DNA of 20,501 bases, from the IMG/VR virus record IMGVR_UViG_3300039045_000082, positions 1-20,501 of that record. One strand, 5' to 3'. Positions 1 through 8,925 of this stretch are shown piece by piece. Both the position numbers and the translations under genes were made by a program. How positions within the stretch are numbered: the first letter of the stretch is position 1; each line of letters opens with the position of its first letter. The notes below the pieces were generated by a model, which saw only the letters and a program-made list of their open reading frames with translations, was not told the DNA's origin and did not search any database. This DNA is from a virus.

Positions 1-2
1 AT

Positions 3-74
3 AATACAAGTGGATCTCGTGAGTTAGCATGCACTGCAGATGCCTGCGAAGTCGTGGACTTGAGTGCAAGCTGA
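3..74 (+). CDS. C-terminal end of a cut-off upstream gene (unidentified)
   Basis: An open frame enters from the left edge and stops at TGA (72-74), followed in frame by a second TGA (75-77). The last 23 residues end ...ELACTADACEVVDLSAS. The stop overlaps the ATG at 74 of the next gene (TGATG), the usual sign of two genes read as one translational unit, which is the main reason to believe the frame is real. The tail holds two cysteines in a C-x4-C arrangement close to the C-terminus. Ribonucleotide reductase large subunits also end in such a redox pair, and they are common in marine phages beside nucleases, but so short a fragment cannot establish this. Product left unassigned. Confidence 0.45.
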   Translation, partial: NTSGSRELACTADACEVVDLSAS

Positions 75-559
75 TGATAGAGATACCGATCAATGACGAC
101 TATATGAACCGTGCGAGGGAAAAAGCTTCTACTGTGGGCATATTGCAGGGAAGTATTACAGGTGGCACTAGCAACGTTGTAGGTGCGATAGGTGAGTTAG
201 TCGTTGCTGATAGTATTAATGCAAAGCAAATAAATACATACGATTATGATCTAGTTAAGGATGGGATGCGTATAGATGTTAAGACCAAGCGTTGCAACTC
301 TAAACCACAACCCCACTATGATTGTTCTGTAGCGTTGCATGGAACTAAACAAGATTGTGATGCGTATGTGTTTGTTCGCATACTTACAGATTTAACAAAG
401 GCTTGGATTCTTGGTGGCATCTCCAAGCATAACTTTTACAAAGAAGCTACCCTATACAGAAAAGGGGATATTGATTATAACAACGGCTATACATTCAAAG
501 CCGACTGTTACAATTTACAGATAAGTCAGTTGAGTCCTTGCCATGAAATCAAAAACTAG
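74..559 (+). CDS. PD-(D/E)XK-superfamily nuclease-like phage protein
   Basis: A 161-residue protein with the layout of a small PD-(D/E)XK nuclease. A Gly-Ala-Ile-Gly-Glu motif (E41) lies in the first helix, followed by a Tyr-Asp-Tyr-Asp-Leu strand (D57/D59) and then Ile-Asp-Val-Lys (D68, K70) on the next strand; these are the expected metal-binding and catalytic residues. The rest alternates beta strands and short helices, as in single-domain phage endonucleases used in DNA repair, recombination or host DNA degradation. An in-frame ATG at 29 exists, but the start at 74 is chosen because it overlaps the upstream stop (TGATG) and the added residues are Cys/Arg-rich and unlike the rest. It probably belongs to the replication arm. 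The exact substrate cannot be told. The fold call is by motif, not alignment. Confidence 0.68.
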   Translation: MIEIPINDDYMNRAREKASTVGILQGSITGGTSNVVGAIGELVVADSINAKQINTYDYDLVKDGMRIDVKTKRCNSKPQPHYDCSVALHGTKQDCDAYVFVRILTDLTKAWILGGISKHNFYKEATLYRKGDIDYNNGYTFKADCYNLQISQLSPCHEIKN

Positions 560-764
560 AGCAAAGCTATTTGTGTTAGAAGCGTATTTAAATAAAGAGG
601 GGAATGTGGAGATGAACTACGAAGCAGTCAAACCTGAAGATCTCGAACGAGAGTTGAATACTGGTTTGCCTATGTATAGTGGCACAAGTCAGGTTGCATC
701 ACTGCTCCGTTACCTTAGGAAGTGTGGTGATGATATAATGAGTGGATCACGGAATTATATTTAA
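543..764 (+). CDS. Small hypothetical phage protein (73 aa)
   Basis: Unrecognised small protein, Lys-rich at the N-terminus (MKSKTRAKLFVLEAYL), followed by a charged helical part and ending in a Leu/Arg helix (ASLLRYLRKCG). Two or three helices of this kind suggest a compact, possibly nucleic-acid-binding fold, but no family is recognised. It overlaps the nuclease gene by 17 bases. No good Shine-Dalgarno sequence precedes the ATG at 543. An alternative in-frame ATG at 612 lies 9 bases after a strong AGAGGGGA (596-603) and would give a 50-residue protein. The longer form is kept because residues 1-23 read like coding sequence and the overlap suggests coupling. It is the last + gene before the convergent junction. 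Confidence 0.55.
   Translation: MKSKTRAKLFVLEAYLNKEGNVEMNYEAVKPEDLERELNTGLPMYSGTSQVASLLRYLRKCGDDIMSGSRNYI
596..603 (+). promoter_or_regulatory. Strong internal ribosome binding site, alternative start at 612
   Basis: AGAGGGGA ends 8 bases before an in-frame ATG at 612 inside the small + gene at 543-764. It is a far better Shine-Dalgarno match than anything in front of the ATG at 543. It either marks the true start (50 aa) or drives a second, shorter product from the same frame. Confidence 0.35.
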
Positions 765-767
765 AGC
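765..767. other. Convergent gene junction without visible terminator
   Basis: The + strand arm ends with TAA at 762-764 and the - strand late operon ends with TTA (TAA on its own strand) at 768-770, so three bases separate two opposing transcription units. I see no GC-rich hairpin followed by a T-run on either side. Transcripts from each arm would therefore be expected to run into the 3' end of the other unless a factor or a distant terminator stops them. Confidence 0.7.
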
Positions 768-1079
768 TTATTTTCTGCCTTCAAACTTCTTGATAGCACC
801 ACCAAGATTATAACCCATACCAAATTTCTTTTGTTGAGTCATCATGCCCATACCGTCACTCATTTTAGGTGTCATTACTCCCTGAGATTTATTTTGCTCA
901 GCAAGTCCACCTAACATCATAGGCTTTCTTATATTGCCACCGTACGCAACGGACTTACGTTGTCCGTTATTGTATTCTTTTTTACCACTTTTTTTCTTGG
1001 CCGCAGTAATTATGTCACCTCTTGTTATTTTGTTAGGATCACCATACATTGCAGCTAATTCTTTATTTTTTTGTTTCAT
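768..1079 (-). CDS. Small basic Met/Gly-rich phage protein, last gene of the late operon
   Basis: A 103-residue, strongly basic protein with no recognised family. The N-terminal half is Lys-rich with an 'AAKKKSGKKE' stretch. The second half is rich in Met and Gly (GMGMMTQQKKFGMGY) and ends in GGAIKKFEGRK. Low-complexity basic tails of this type are frequent in marine phage virion operons and could bind DNA or RNA, but no function can be assigned. The start is well supported: an AGGAGA ribosome binding site (1085-1090) overlaps the stop codon of the preceding 1573-aa gene and lies 5 bases before the ATG. Its stop faces the stop of the + strand gene with only three bases between them. Confidence 0.7.
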   Translation of the reverse strand: MKQKNKELAAMYGDPNKITRGDIITAAKKKSGKKEYNNGQRKSVAYGGNIRKPMMLGGLAEQNKSQGVMTPKMSDGMGMMTQQKKFGMGYNLGGAIKKFEGRK

Positions 1080-1089
1080 TAATTTCTCC

Positions 1090-4000
1090 TTATTTGAGTG
1101 GATTTAAAGACACCCCTTCTAAGGGTATTTGATCATCGTATTGAGTAAAGGTTGCTTTATAATCTTTGTCGTTAAGATATAAATCTTGTTCAGGATATAC
1201 TCTTTCTTTTAGCTCTTGATTAACTTTAAATAAAGCTGTTGTCAAAGCGTTGAAAAATTGAAGTTCTTTTTCACCAGATAATGGTTTACCTGATTTAACA
1301 GTTTCTAAAAACAACTGTGCAGCATCTTCATTTTCGATAATAGCTTTGAAAAGTTTATGTCCTTTCAATCTGAATTGTTGTAGAACAGCTTCAGTTCCAA
1401 CATATCGTGCAGATATAACACCTCTGTTTATAGAATAGAATCTACTAATGTAACTTTCAACAGAAAAGTTTCTTGGTATACCTGTCACGTTTGCAGCCAT
1501 CTTTTCGTCATTAAATTTTTCTGAAGCAAATTTAACAAGAGCATCAAATCGTTTAAATCTTTTTTCACCAATAATCTCTTTTACCATTTCACGTCTATTT
1601 GGGTCATCAAAGCCGATCAAATCTTTTAATCTATCCATGTTCATATTAACGTCAGGTATTATGTTCTCTGCATTTTCAACAGTCATAGTGCCAGTTGGTG
1701 TAAAACTTTGATTAAGTATATCTTCTAAGTAAGCTTCTGATACTAAATCATCTATTTCTTGTTTTGTTTTTTTACCACCATAAAATTTTAAAAGACCATC
1801 TTTTACTTCTCTAAGTCTTGTTGGATTCTCTGTCATTGCTTGTGCTAAACTATTTCCCTTTTTTACATCAAAAGGCATAACACTTCTTAATTTTCTTTGT
1901 ATATCTTTTAAATCATTTATCTCACTGGTTACTTTTGCTGTTTGCGTTCGTGCTAAAAACTCAAGCCTATTGCCCATATTCACATAGTTTCCCTCAATTA
2001 TATCTGCTCTAACATTGGATGGTGAAAAAGAAAATATATCTTTTTCTACTTTTTGTGCATCAATTAAAGTAACTTTTTTACCTTGATCATCTACGGCTGT
2101 GAAAGCTTCTTGAATTTTTAATAATTTTCTACGATACTCTGGATTATTTATACGACCTTGATCGGCAACTTGTTCTATGTATTGAGCCATTTTAAGCTCA
2201 AGAATACTTTTTAAAGATTTACCTGCAGGAGAATTTACATTAATACTGTATTGTCTATTTTTATAATCTCCAACCAATTTGTAAAAATCATCCTTAAACT
2301 CCAACATTCTGTCAGGAGTAAGATTAGATATCTTTTCAAAATCAAACCAAGTATGAGGAGAATTACCAAATGTTAAACCTGACGGTGCGTTTTTGTTTGG
2401 TTCAACTTTGTTTCTACCTTTAAATAATTTGTTATAATTAGTTGTGTTGTCAAAATATCTATTCATATATGTTTGATGTTTTGTATCTGCATCTTGTAAA
2501 ATATTTTTAACTGGTATTAATGAATCTGTTTTAGAGTCCTTTATAAATAAATCACCAACAAACTCACTGTTTTCTTCACCAAAGTTTATTTTAAATTCAC
2601 TAAATTTATTAGTTGATTTGTTTTTTAAATTTGAAAAAGCATTTGAAAGTCTACCACCACCTTGAGCCAATCTGTCAAAGTATTTATTTTGCAACCTAGA
2701 AAAAGCAGATTTTATGTCTTTTAATTGATCAAAATTTAATGGCAATGAATCTAGTTCAGAACCTATTTCTTCACCTTCTTTTCTTAATATGTACACAGCT
2801 TGTAAAGACTTTGGCAGATAATTTATTTTATTTAACAATTCAGGACTTGCATCTAATATAATATCATTCACAAACTCTTTTACACTTTCTGTGGCTCTGC
2901 CTGCATCAGCTAATTTACTGTGTAACCTATTTAAAGTTTCTTCGGCAGCAACGTTAAATCCTTTAAATATTTGGGATTGTAAAGTAGAACTAATAGTATT
3001 ACCTGCCGCTGCTTTAAAAAACTCTGTTTCATCTTTGGGTATGTTTTCAATAAAACCTTCTAGTAGATCCATACCTTCCACTTGAGCGTTTCTTCCCATG
3101 ACTTTGCGACCACTAGAATAAAACTCTGATTTGTCTAAAAGATTATAACCTGCACTTACATTTGCATTTTCAAGATGCCTTTTGTTTTCTACAAATGCAA
3201 CTAACAAATCACCAGATGTATCATACGTTGGGGAGTCAGCATTATATCTTTTAGTTTCTTTTTCAAAGTTTTTAACTTGTCTTTTTGCGTTTTTTAATCT
3301 AGTTGGTATTCTTAACTGTTTGGCTTTTGTTTCTAGTGTTTGATTTATTTCGTCATCTATTTTTTTGTTAACAGTTTCAATATCTGTTAAATTGTTAAAA
3401 TCTAATTTTCTAACACCAAGTTTATAAGTCCTACTATATGATGTGCTTATATCCTCTGCATCTATAGGACTATCTTGAACATTACCACTAGAGTTTAGTA
3501 TGGCTGATTTAATTTTGTTTTTTTGATGTCTATCTATTACATCTAAATCATTTGTTAAATTTTGTAGCCTTTTCTCTCCGTAGTTTATTGCTTCGTTAAA
3601 AGTATTAATTAATTTGGTTGATGCTTCTGTGTTATTATCCTTTGTCAATGCAGTTATATTTTGCACAGCACCCTTTAATTCTTGAATAGTTTTTTGTTTT
3701 AAGTCTTGTATTGTACTCAAATCTTCAACAACACTGCCAAAATTTTTAACCTTTTTCAGAGATATATCTATTCTAGATGTCTCTTCTAAACTTTGTAGTA
3801 TGGCTAAATTAGACATTTTAGCAAAACTCATTTTCAAAACATCATCAGATACACCTAAAGATTTCATTTCTTGTTGTAAACCATCAATGTATTTTATTCT
3901 TGTTTGTAATTTTTGAGCAAATTCAGGAGAGAACGTATTTACTCTTTTAGCTAACTCTTCAGCTAAATTTAATTGTTTGTTATCAAACCCCATATAATTT

Positions 4001-5811
4001 GCAACACCTCGCATCTTTCCAATAAAGAATCTACTATTGGATGTCATAGCTAAAGTTAGACCAGTCAGTAATCCTATCATTTCAAACACTTGAGGATCAC
4101 CACTTTCAGTCTCTTGACCAAGTTGACCCATAGTGCTTGCACCTATGATCATGTATTTGTTTTGTTTAGATATATCTCTAATAAATTTTGGAACTGTTGA
4201 TTCTACTATAGTGGCATGTAATTCATCTTGAGCATTTTGTATTTGTCTATCTAACAAACCTATACTTTTTTCTTGTTGTAAAGTCTTTGCTTTGCCTTCT
4301 AAAGTATCTACAAAATTTTCTCTTTGCTTTAATAATCTTTCGTGAGTGTTAAATGCGTTAACAACGTCTGGTCTATTTCGTAAACTTTTAGCAGCTTCAT
4401 CTATTTGTAGTCCTTGAATTATTTGAGGACCTGTACGCATACCATTAATAAATTTAAATACTTTACCTGCTATAGGCAAATTTCCTACTTGAGCATCGTT
4501 GTAAAAAGGCAGACCACCTCTTTTATAATCAGCAAACTTGTTAAATAACTCAGCATCATTAAGAGGTTTAACATTATCCTCTGTTTCTCTAGCTTTTTGT
4601 TCAGCAACATATCGTTTGTATTGCTTCAATGTTTTTTTACCAAAGAACATGGTTACTTTTTTTGCAATCTCACTAGGAACTCCTATCTCTGTGGCTTGAG
4701 CGATGGCTCTAGGAGCAGTAGAACTAAACATAGATGCAAGAAGCTCTGCTGTGCCTAAATCTATTTTTATATTTTTATCTGCAAATCCGTCTTGAATTAT
4801 TGCGGCTTGCATAGGTGCTATCATATCATAAAAATTAACACGACTTACAGTGTCAGCAATCCCTGTTTTGAACGGAATATCTTCATCTTTTAAATTTTTA
4901 CCCAGAGGTGATGCTTTTATAGCTTCAGTTAAAATGTCGTAAGTTTCACCTGCTATGAATATAGGAGCTTCAATCCCAAATCGAACTCCTCTTCTGCCAT
5001 ATCCCATTATGTTTTGTAAGTCAGCAAATTTGTTTGCCATTCTTTCTTTAAGTATTCCGTACCTTTGTCTGCTATTCAAACCTGCGTTAGCTAACACTTT
5101 ATCGTATTGTTTTGCTAATCTTATTAAAGCTCCATCGGAATCAAAGTTAGTTCCAAGCATAGCATCTAAAGTTACTCCAACTTTTGTTCCTTTCATAAAA
5201 GGAGCTAATCCAAAAAAGTCACCTAATCTGCCTTGATCTTCACTTATTTTTCTTCTTGGTAAATCACGAGTTGCTTCCATTTGTAAAGGGAATTGCATTT
5301 GAAACAACATTTCTGTTCCTGAAGGAGGTGGTTTCTTTTCTTTAAAAAATTCTTGTATGCCCACATCATAAGGTATGGGTACAAGATCAGGTTTGTCGTT
5401 TTCATCTAAAAAAACAAAATGAGTTGCACCTGCTAAATTCATTGATCTAATTTTTGTATCAACGTCTATATCTTGTGATTTTTTAAAGTCACTTATATCG
5501 CCTGAAAAAGGAATGTAATTAAAATTACCATCAACATCAACGATGTCACCCACTTCATCTTTTGTTCTGTATCCTATGAATCCTGCTATCTCTTTTCTCA
5601 TTTCTGGATTGGTTGTATTATAAACATCCTCTATCTTTACGAACTCTTGTACTTTTGTAGGATCTACAGTGATGTCTCGCTTTATAACAGATGAGGTTCC
5701 GGGTATTATTCCTTTTTCAAATGTTTTGGTAACACCAGTTATAGCTTGTGATTTATTAAAACCTAAAAAATCACCTGAAGTTTTAACTACTTTGTTAGAG
5801 TCTTGTTCCAT
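1090..5811 (-). CDS. Giant putative internal virion / ejection protein (1573 aa)
   Basis: No family recognised. About 1573 residues, mostly charged and helical, Lys/Asn/Glu-rich. The N-terminal part (about 1-300) looks globular. A Gly-rich hydrophobic stretch at about 552-598 (MIIGASTMGQLG..., then FEMIGLLTGLTLAM) is the one place that could insert in a membrane. Residues about 610-1050 are rich in amphipathic, coiled-coil-like helices. Its position at the end of a T7-like virion operon, its extreme length and its helix content match the role of T7 gp16-type ejected proteins, which form a conduit for DNA entry. This is inference from context. I looked for a transglycosylase-type Glu-Ser/GLMQ signature as in T7 gp16 and found none. 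An AAGGT ribosome binding site precedes the ATG. The gap to the 1032-aa gene is 15 bases, the largest in the operon. Confidence 0.72.
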   Translation of the reverse strand: MEQDSNKVVKTSGDFLGFNKSQAITGVTKTFEKGIIPGTSSVIKRDITVDPTKVQEFVKIEDVYNTTNPEMRKEIAGFIGYRTKDEVGDIVDVDGNFNYIPFSGDISDFKKSQDIDVDTKIRSMNLAGATHFVFLDENDKPDLVPIPYDVGIQEFFKEKKPPPSGTEMLFQMQFPLQMEATRDLPRRKISEDQGRLGDFFGLAPFMKGTKVGVTLDAMLGTNFDSDGALIRLAKQYDKVLANAGLNSRQRYGILKERMANKFADLQNIMGYGRRGVRFGIEAPIFIAGETYDILTEAIKASPLGKNLKDEDIPFKTGIADTVSRVNFYDMIAPMQAAIIQDGFADKNIKIDLGTAELLASMFSSTAPRAIAQATEIGVPSEIAKKVTMFFGKKTLKQYKRYVAEQKARETEDNVKPLNDAELFNKFADYKRGGLPFYNDAQVGNLPIAGKVFKFINGMRTGPQIIQGLQIDEAAKSLRNRPDVVNAFNTHERLLKQRENFVDTLEGKAKTLQQEKSIGLLDRQIQNAQDELHATIVESTVPKFIRDISKQNKYMIIGASTMGQLGQETESGDPQVFEMIGLLTGLTLAMTSNSRFFIGKMRGVANYMGFDNKQLNLAEELAKRVNTFSPEFAQKLQTRIKYIDGLQQEMKSLGVSDDVLKMSFAKMSNLAILQSLEETSRIDISLKKVKNFGSVVEDLSTIQDLKQKTIQELKGAVQNITALTKDNNTEASTKLINTFNEAINYGEKRLQNLTNDLDVIDRHQKNKIKSAILNSSGNVQDSPIDAEDISTSYSRTYKLGVRKLDFNNLTDIETVNKKIDDEINQTLETKAKQLRIPTRLKNAKRQVKNFEKETKRYNADSPTYDTSGDLLVAFVENKRHLENANVSAGYNLLDKSEFYSSGRKVMGRNAQVEGMDLLEGFIENIPKDETEFFKAAAGNTISSTLQSQIFKGFNVAAEETLNRLHSKLADAGRATESVKEFVNDIILDASPELLNKINYLPKSLQAVYILRKEGEEIGSELDSLPLNFDQLKDIKSAFSRLQNKYFDRLAQGGGRLSNAFSNLKNKSTNKFSEFKINFGEENSEFVGDLFIKDSKTDSLIPVKNILQDADTKHQTYMNRYFDNTTNYNKLFKGRNKVEPNKNAPSGLTFGNSPHTWFDFEKISNLTPDRMLEFKDDFYKLVGDYKNRQYSINVNSPAGKSLKSILELKMAQYIEQVADQGRINNPEYRRKLLKIQEAFTAVDDQGKKVTLIDAQKVEKDIFSFSPSNVRADIIEGNYVNMGNRLEFLARTQTAKVTSEINDLKDIQRKLRSVMPFDVKKGNSLAQAMTENPTRLREVKDGLLKFYGGKKTKQEIDDLVSEAYLEDILNQSFTPTGTMTVENAENIIPDVNMNMDRLKDLIGFDDPNRREMVKEIIGEKRFKRFDALVKFASEKFNDEKMAANVTGIPRNFSVESYISRFYSINRGVISARYVGTEAVLQQFRLKGHKLFKAIIENEDAAQLFLETVKSGKPLSGEKELQFFNALTTALFKVNQELKERVYPEQDLYLNDKDYKATFTQYDDQIPLEGVSLNPLK

Positions 5812-5826
5812 GCTTTACCTTATTTT

Positions 5827-8800
5827 TTAATTTTTGGGTTGATTAATAAATTCAAGAAGTCTTTTTTGTTTTTGGGCCGCAGATTTACTTACTTTACCAG
5901 TTGTTTTTTTAGCTGTTCCTCTATAATCAAATGGAACATTTTTTAATTTATTCATAATAAAATCTCTTCTCATTCCAACTGTTAACTTAGGATTTTCTAT
6001 ATTATAAGACAACATAACACCACCACTTTGATCATTTAAATTTGTCATAAGTATTTGTCTAGCTTTTAGTGCAGCAAACTGTTTATTTGGCTGTGTGCTT
6101 TGTCTCAACGCACTATTGTAATCATATATCTGCACTAACATATTTCTAGCTTCTTTTAAAGTGGCTACTTCATAACGAGCATCTGTAAAAGTTCCAAAGT
6201 TCAAAGCTGTAAGTATGTTTTGAACGTCTTGGTCAGATATGGTTCTACCACCTGTTCCACCCTGTATGGCTGCGGCAAGTTGATAAGCAAGCATATATTT
6301 GTGATATTGACGTATGGCTAATTTACGTAATATTTCTTTGGTAACTTGTTTATTTTCAAATTGTCTACGCAGAGACTCAGGCATGTATTTTGAAAATGCA
6401 GTAAACGCTTCGTAGTCACCACTCATTAGTCTTTTTATATTATTAAATTCTTCTTCATTGGCTTTTCTTGCAGCTCGTTCTTTTTCATCATCAGGGTTTT
6501 CCATATCGTATACTGATGATTGATTCACTAAGGATGAATTTATTTCGTCAATATCTGCCGTTGCTAAATCAACAAAACTTTTACCACCTGTAAGAAAGTT
6601 AAAACCTTTATTTAAAACTTTAGCACCACCTGCAAGTGTTGTAATTATTTTACCTTGAACAGAGTTAATATCTATAAATCTTTTTTGACCATCAACCATA
6701 ACTTCGTATGTGCCAAGTATGGAGTCTATTGTAGTAATACCATTGTATGATGATGTCTCTTTGCCTTCTAAATCCATTTGAACTTTTTGACTATTTAAAC
6801 TATCTCCGTAAGTACCGTTTATTAAGTTTTCTGTAGTCTCTCCTGTCGCATCAACAAACTGTTCAATTAAATTAGAAGTTTTCTTAAAATTTGCTCTTGT
6901 TAGTAAAGCTATTTTTCTTTTAACAAGCTTTTCAACATTTGGATTCAGACTGCCAGATAACGGAGCTTGATCAGGAAACGGAGATACTATATTTATAAAA
7001 GCATCAAACAGTGTAGCAGGTCTACCTTGAACAGTTAAATTAGGTATTTGTGAACTTTCAAGTTGCATTATAAAATCTAATTCTGGTTGCACTTTAGCAG
7101 GCACTAATCTAAAAGTACCATCTCCTTGATCTTCTTCTATGGGTAAGCCAGTAACCTCATCTACTTCATACCTTATAAGACTAGAAGCCAACTTTTGTAT
7201 ATTCTCTGCTCCACCCACATGAGCATTGCTTATGGCTTCCATTATTCTCGGCATAATTTTATTATATTTTTTATTGTAAGGAGCGTTAAAAAATACAGTT
7301 CCCTTTTCTCCATTCTGTTCAACTTTAAGTTGAATAACTAATCCATCTTCGTTTGGTTTTTTTAAGTTATTTGTTTTAAATTGTTCAACCATTCTAGCAG
7401 AAACCATATCCGATGCTTGAGCAGCTATACCATTCATACCTAGCACGCCTTTTATTTTTGCTAACTGTTTAAAATTTTGAGCAACTTTGTCAGAAGCATC
7501 TTGTGGACTTGCAGGTTTATTTGGTGCAAATATTCTTTCACCTTGTTTTATTGGAGGTTCAAAATATGTTTCTAAATTATTTAAAATTTCAGTTTGAAAT
7601 CCTTGTAGTTTGGTGGGGTCGTTATTAATTTGAGCTATTACAAATGGGTTTTTTGCTAAAAAAGCATCTACTTTAGTTAAATTTTCAACTCCCATTTTAT
7701 TAGTTGAAAAAGAAGTTCCCACAAACTTGTTTTTAAAATTACCTGATAACTTTTCACCTGTATCAAAAAGGTATGAAGAAGATACATTTTCTGATTCCAT
7801 AGCTGTTTCCACTGCTTTTTTAGAACCTGTAGCAGTGTAAGGCTCATAGGCTTGTGGCTCACCCTTTTCATTGAAACGTTGTCTACCCACAAGTCTTATT
7901 TCTTGACCTTTGTTTTTTCTCTCTATGTATTCTTTTTGTGTGACTGATGCTGCTTTTACTTTACCATCTTCCATAAATTCTATGTCAAACATTATTTTAG
8001 CTTGACTCTCTGGTATAGTTTTTGCAAGATCGATAGCTACAGGAGGTTCGACTGCTTCTTCCCTACCGTCTGGAAAAACCCTAACTTTTTGATAAAAATC
8101 AGCATTAACTTGACTATCTAATCTAATTCCAATTTTACCGTCTTTAGTGGAGCTAAAAAATATAGTTTTAGGAACTGGATCACCCTGCTTAAAAGGTTCT
8201 GTTTTAATTATTACTTTTTTATTGTTTACAGTTTTAAACGTTTGTACAAACAAAGCTTCTTTAGGATTGGTTGTTGGATTATTATCTTTATCTAAAAGTT
8301 GTTCTTCTTCAATTAAATCTGCAACTTTAGTTTTCTCTGGTTTTTTTAAAAGTTCTGGTAGGGTAACTTCTATGTTACCATCTGTGTCCTCTGTTAATAA
8401 CTGATTATGAGTTGCAGGCTTTTTACCGTCTGTTTTAAAATTATTATTATTGTCATAATAACCACTTACAACTTTTGTTTTTTTCGTAGCTTTTTTTTCT
8501 TTTGTTTGATTAAAAAAATTATCGTCAATTTCAAAAAGTTCGTTGTTTGGGCCTCTTTGTGCCACTAATTTAACTAGGGGTTTTGATTTAATATCTGGGA
8601 TATTTTTGTCTTGTAAATACTTATTATATCCTTCTTGAGTGATTGTTTTTCCTTCAATATACGGATGTGCGTAAATATCTGTTCTGCTTTTATCTAAAAC
8701 TTCTGATTTCGTAAATTTACCTTGAAACATAAATCCGTGATGTGTTTCATCACTTTTTAATTTGTAGCCTGACGGCATAGGAAAAATGCCTTTTGATTTA

Positions 8801-8925
8801 CTAAAACCAAAGTTCGTTACTGCGTTTTTTTGTTTTTCTACTGCTGCAGCATTTGCTTTTAATCTATTAGATTTTATTTTAGTGGATGCTGCATAAGCTC
8901 CTAATAATAAAAGATCAGCTATCAT
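5827..8925 (-). CDS. Large putative internal virion protein (1032 aa)
   Basis: No family firmly recognised. The N-terminus is a short hydrophobic segment (MIADLLLLGAYAAS), then a Lys/Asn-rich region to about residue 200 with low-complexity stretches. The middle is beta-rich and the C-terminal third is helical. A motif at about 880-902 (AYQLAAAIQGGTGGR followed by ISDQDVQ) is the most conserved-looking part and resembles motifs I associate with large phage virion proteins. The last 30 residues are basic. The start overlaps the end of the 188-aa gene by 11 bases and follows an AAGGAG ribosome binding site inside that gene, so the two are probably translationally coupled. With the 1573-aa product it makes a pair of giant proteins at the operon end, most likely core/ejection proteins. 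Confidence 0.72.
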   Translation of the reverse strand: MIADLLLLGAYAASTKIKSNRLKANAAAVEKQKNAVTNFGFSKSKGIFPMPSGYKLKSDETHHGFMFQGKFTKSEVLDKSRTDIYAHPYIEGKTITQEGYNKYLQDKNIPDIKSKPLVKLVAQRGPNNELFEIDDNFFNQTKEKKATKKTKVVSGYYDNNNNFKTDGKKPATHNQLLTEDTDGNIEVTLPELLKKPEKTKVADLIEEEQLLDKDNNPTTNPKEALFVQTFKTVNNKKVIIKTEPFKQGDPVPKTIFFSSTKDGKIGIRLDSQVNADFYQKVRVFPDGREEAVEPPVAIDLAKTIPESQAKIMFDIEFMEDGKVKAASVTQKEYIERKNKGQEIRLVGRQRFNEKGEPQAYEPYTATGSKKAVETAMESENVSSSYLFDTGEKLSGNFKNKFVGTSFSTNKMGVENLTKVDAFLAKNPFVIAQINNDPTKLQGFQTEILNNLETYFEPPIKQGERIFAPNKPASPQDASDKVAQNFKQLAKIKGVLGMNGIAAQASDMVSARMVEQFKTNNLKKPNEDGLVIQLKVEQNGEKGTVFFNAPYNKKYNKIMPRIMEAISNAHVGGAENIQKLASSLIRYEVDEVTGLPIEEDQGDGTFRLVPAKVQPELDFIMQLESSQIPNLTVQGRPATLFDAFINIVSPFPDQAPLSGSLNPNVEKLVKRKIALLTRANFKKTSNLIEQFVDATGETTENLINGTYGDSLNSQKVQMDLEGKETSSYNGITTIDSILGTYEVMVDGQKRFIDINSVQGKIITTLAGGAKVLNKGFNFLTGGKSFVDLATADIDEINSSLVNQSSVYDMENPDDEKERAARKANEEEFNNIKRLMSGDYEAFTAFSKYMPESLRRQFENKQVTKEILRKLAIRQYHKYMLAYQLAAAIQGGTGGRTISDQDVQNILTALNFGTFTDARYEVATLKEARNMLVQIYDYNSALRQSTQPNKQFAALKARQILMTNLNDQSGGVMLSYNIENPKLTVGMRRDFIMNKLKNVPFDYRGTAKKTTGKVSKSAAQKQKRLLEFINQPKN

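Noticed and set aside
29-73. Upstream ATG (29) for the nuclease gene
   Set aside because: The extra 15 residues are Cys/Arg-rich, overlap the upstream gene's frame and lack a ribosome binding site; the TGATG overlap at 72-76 favours ATG 74.
1090-8925. Possible lysozyme or transglycosylase domain within the giant proteins, as in T7 gp16
   Set aside because: No Glu-Ser/GLMQ-like or amidase zinc-site motif was found by eye in either protein; a remote domain cannot be excluded without a profile search.
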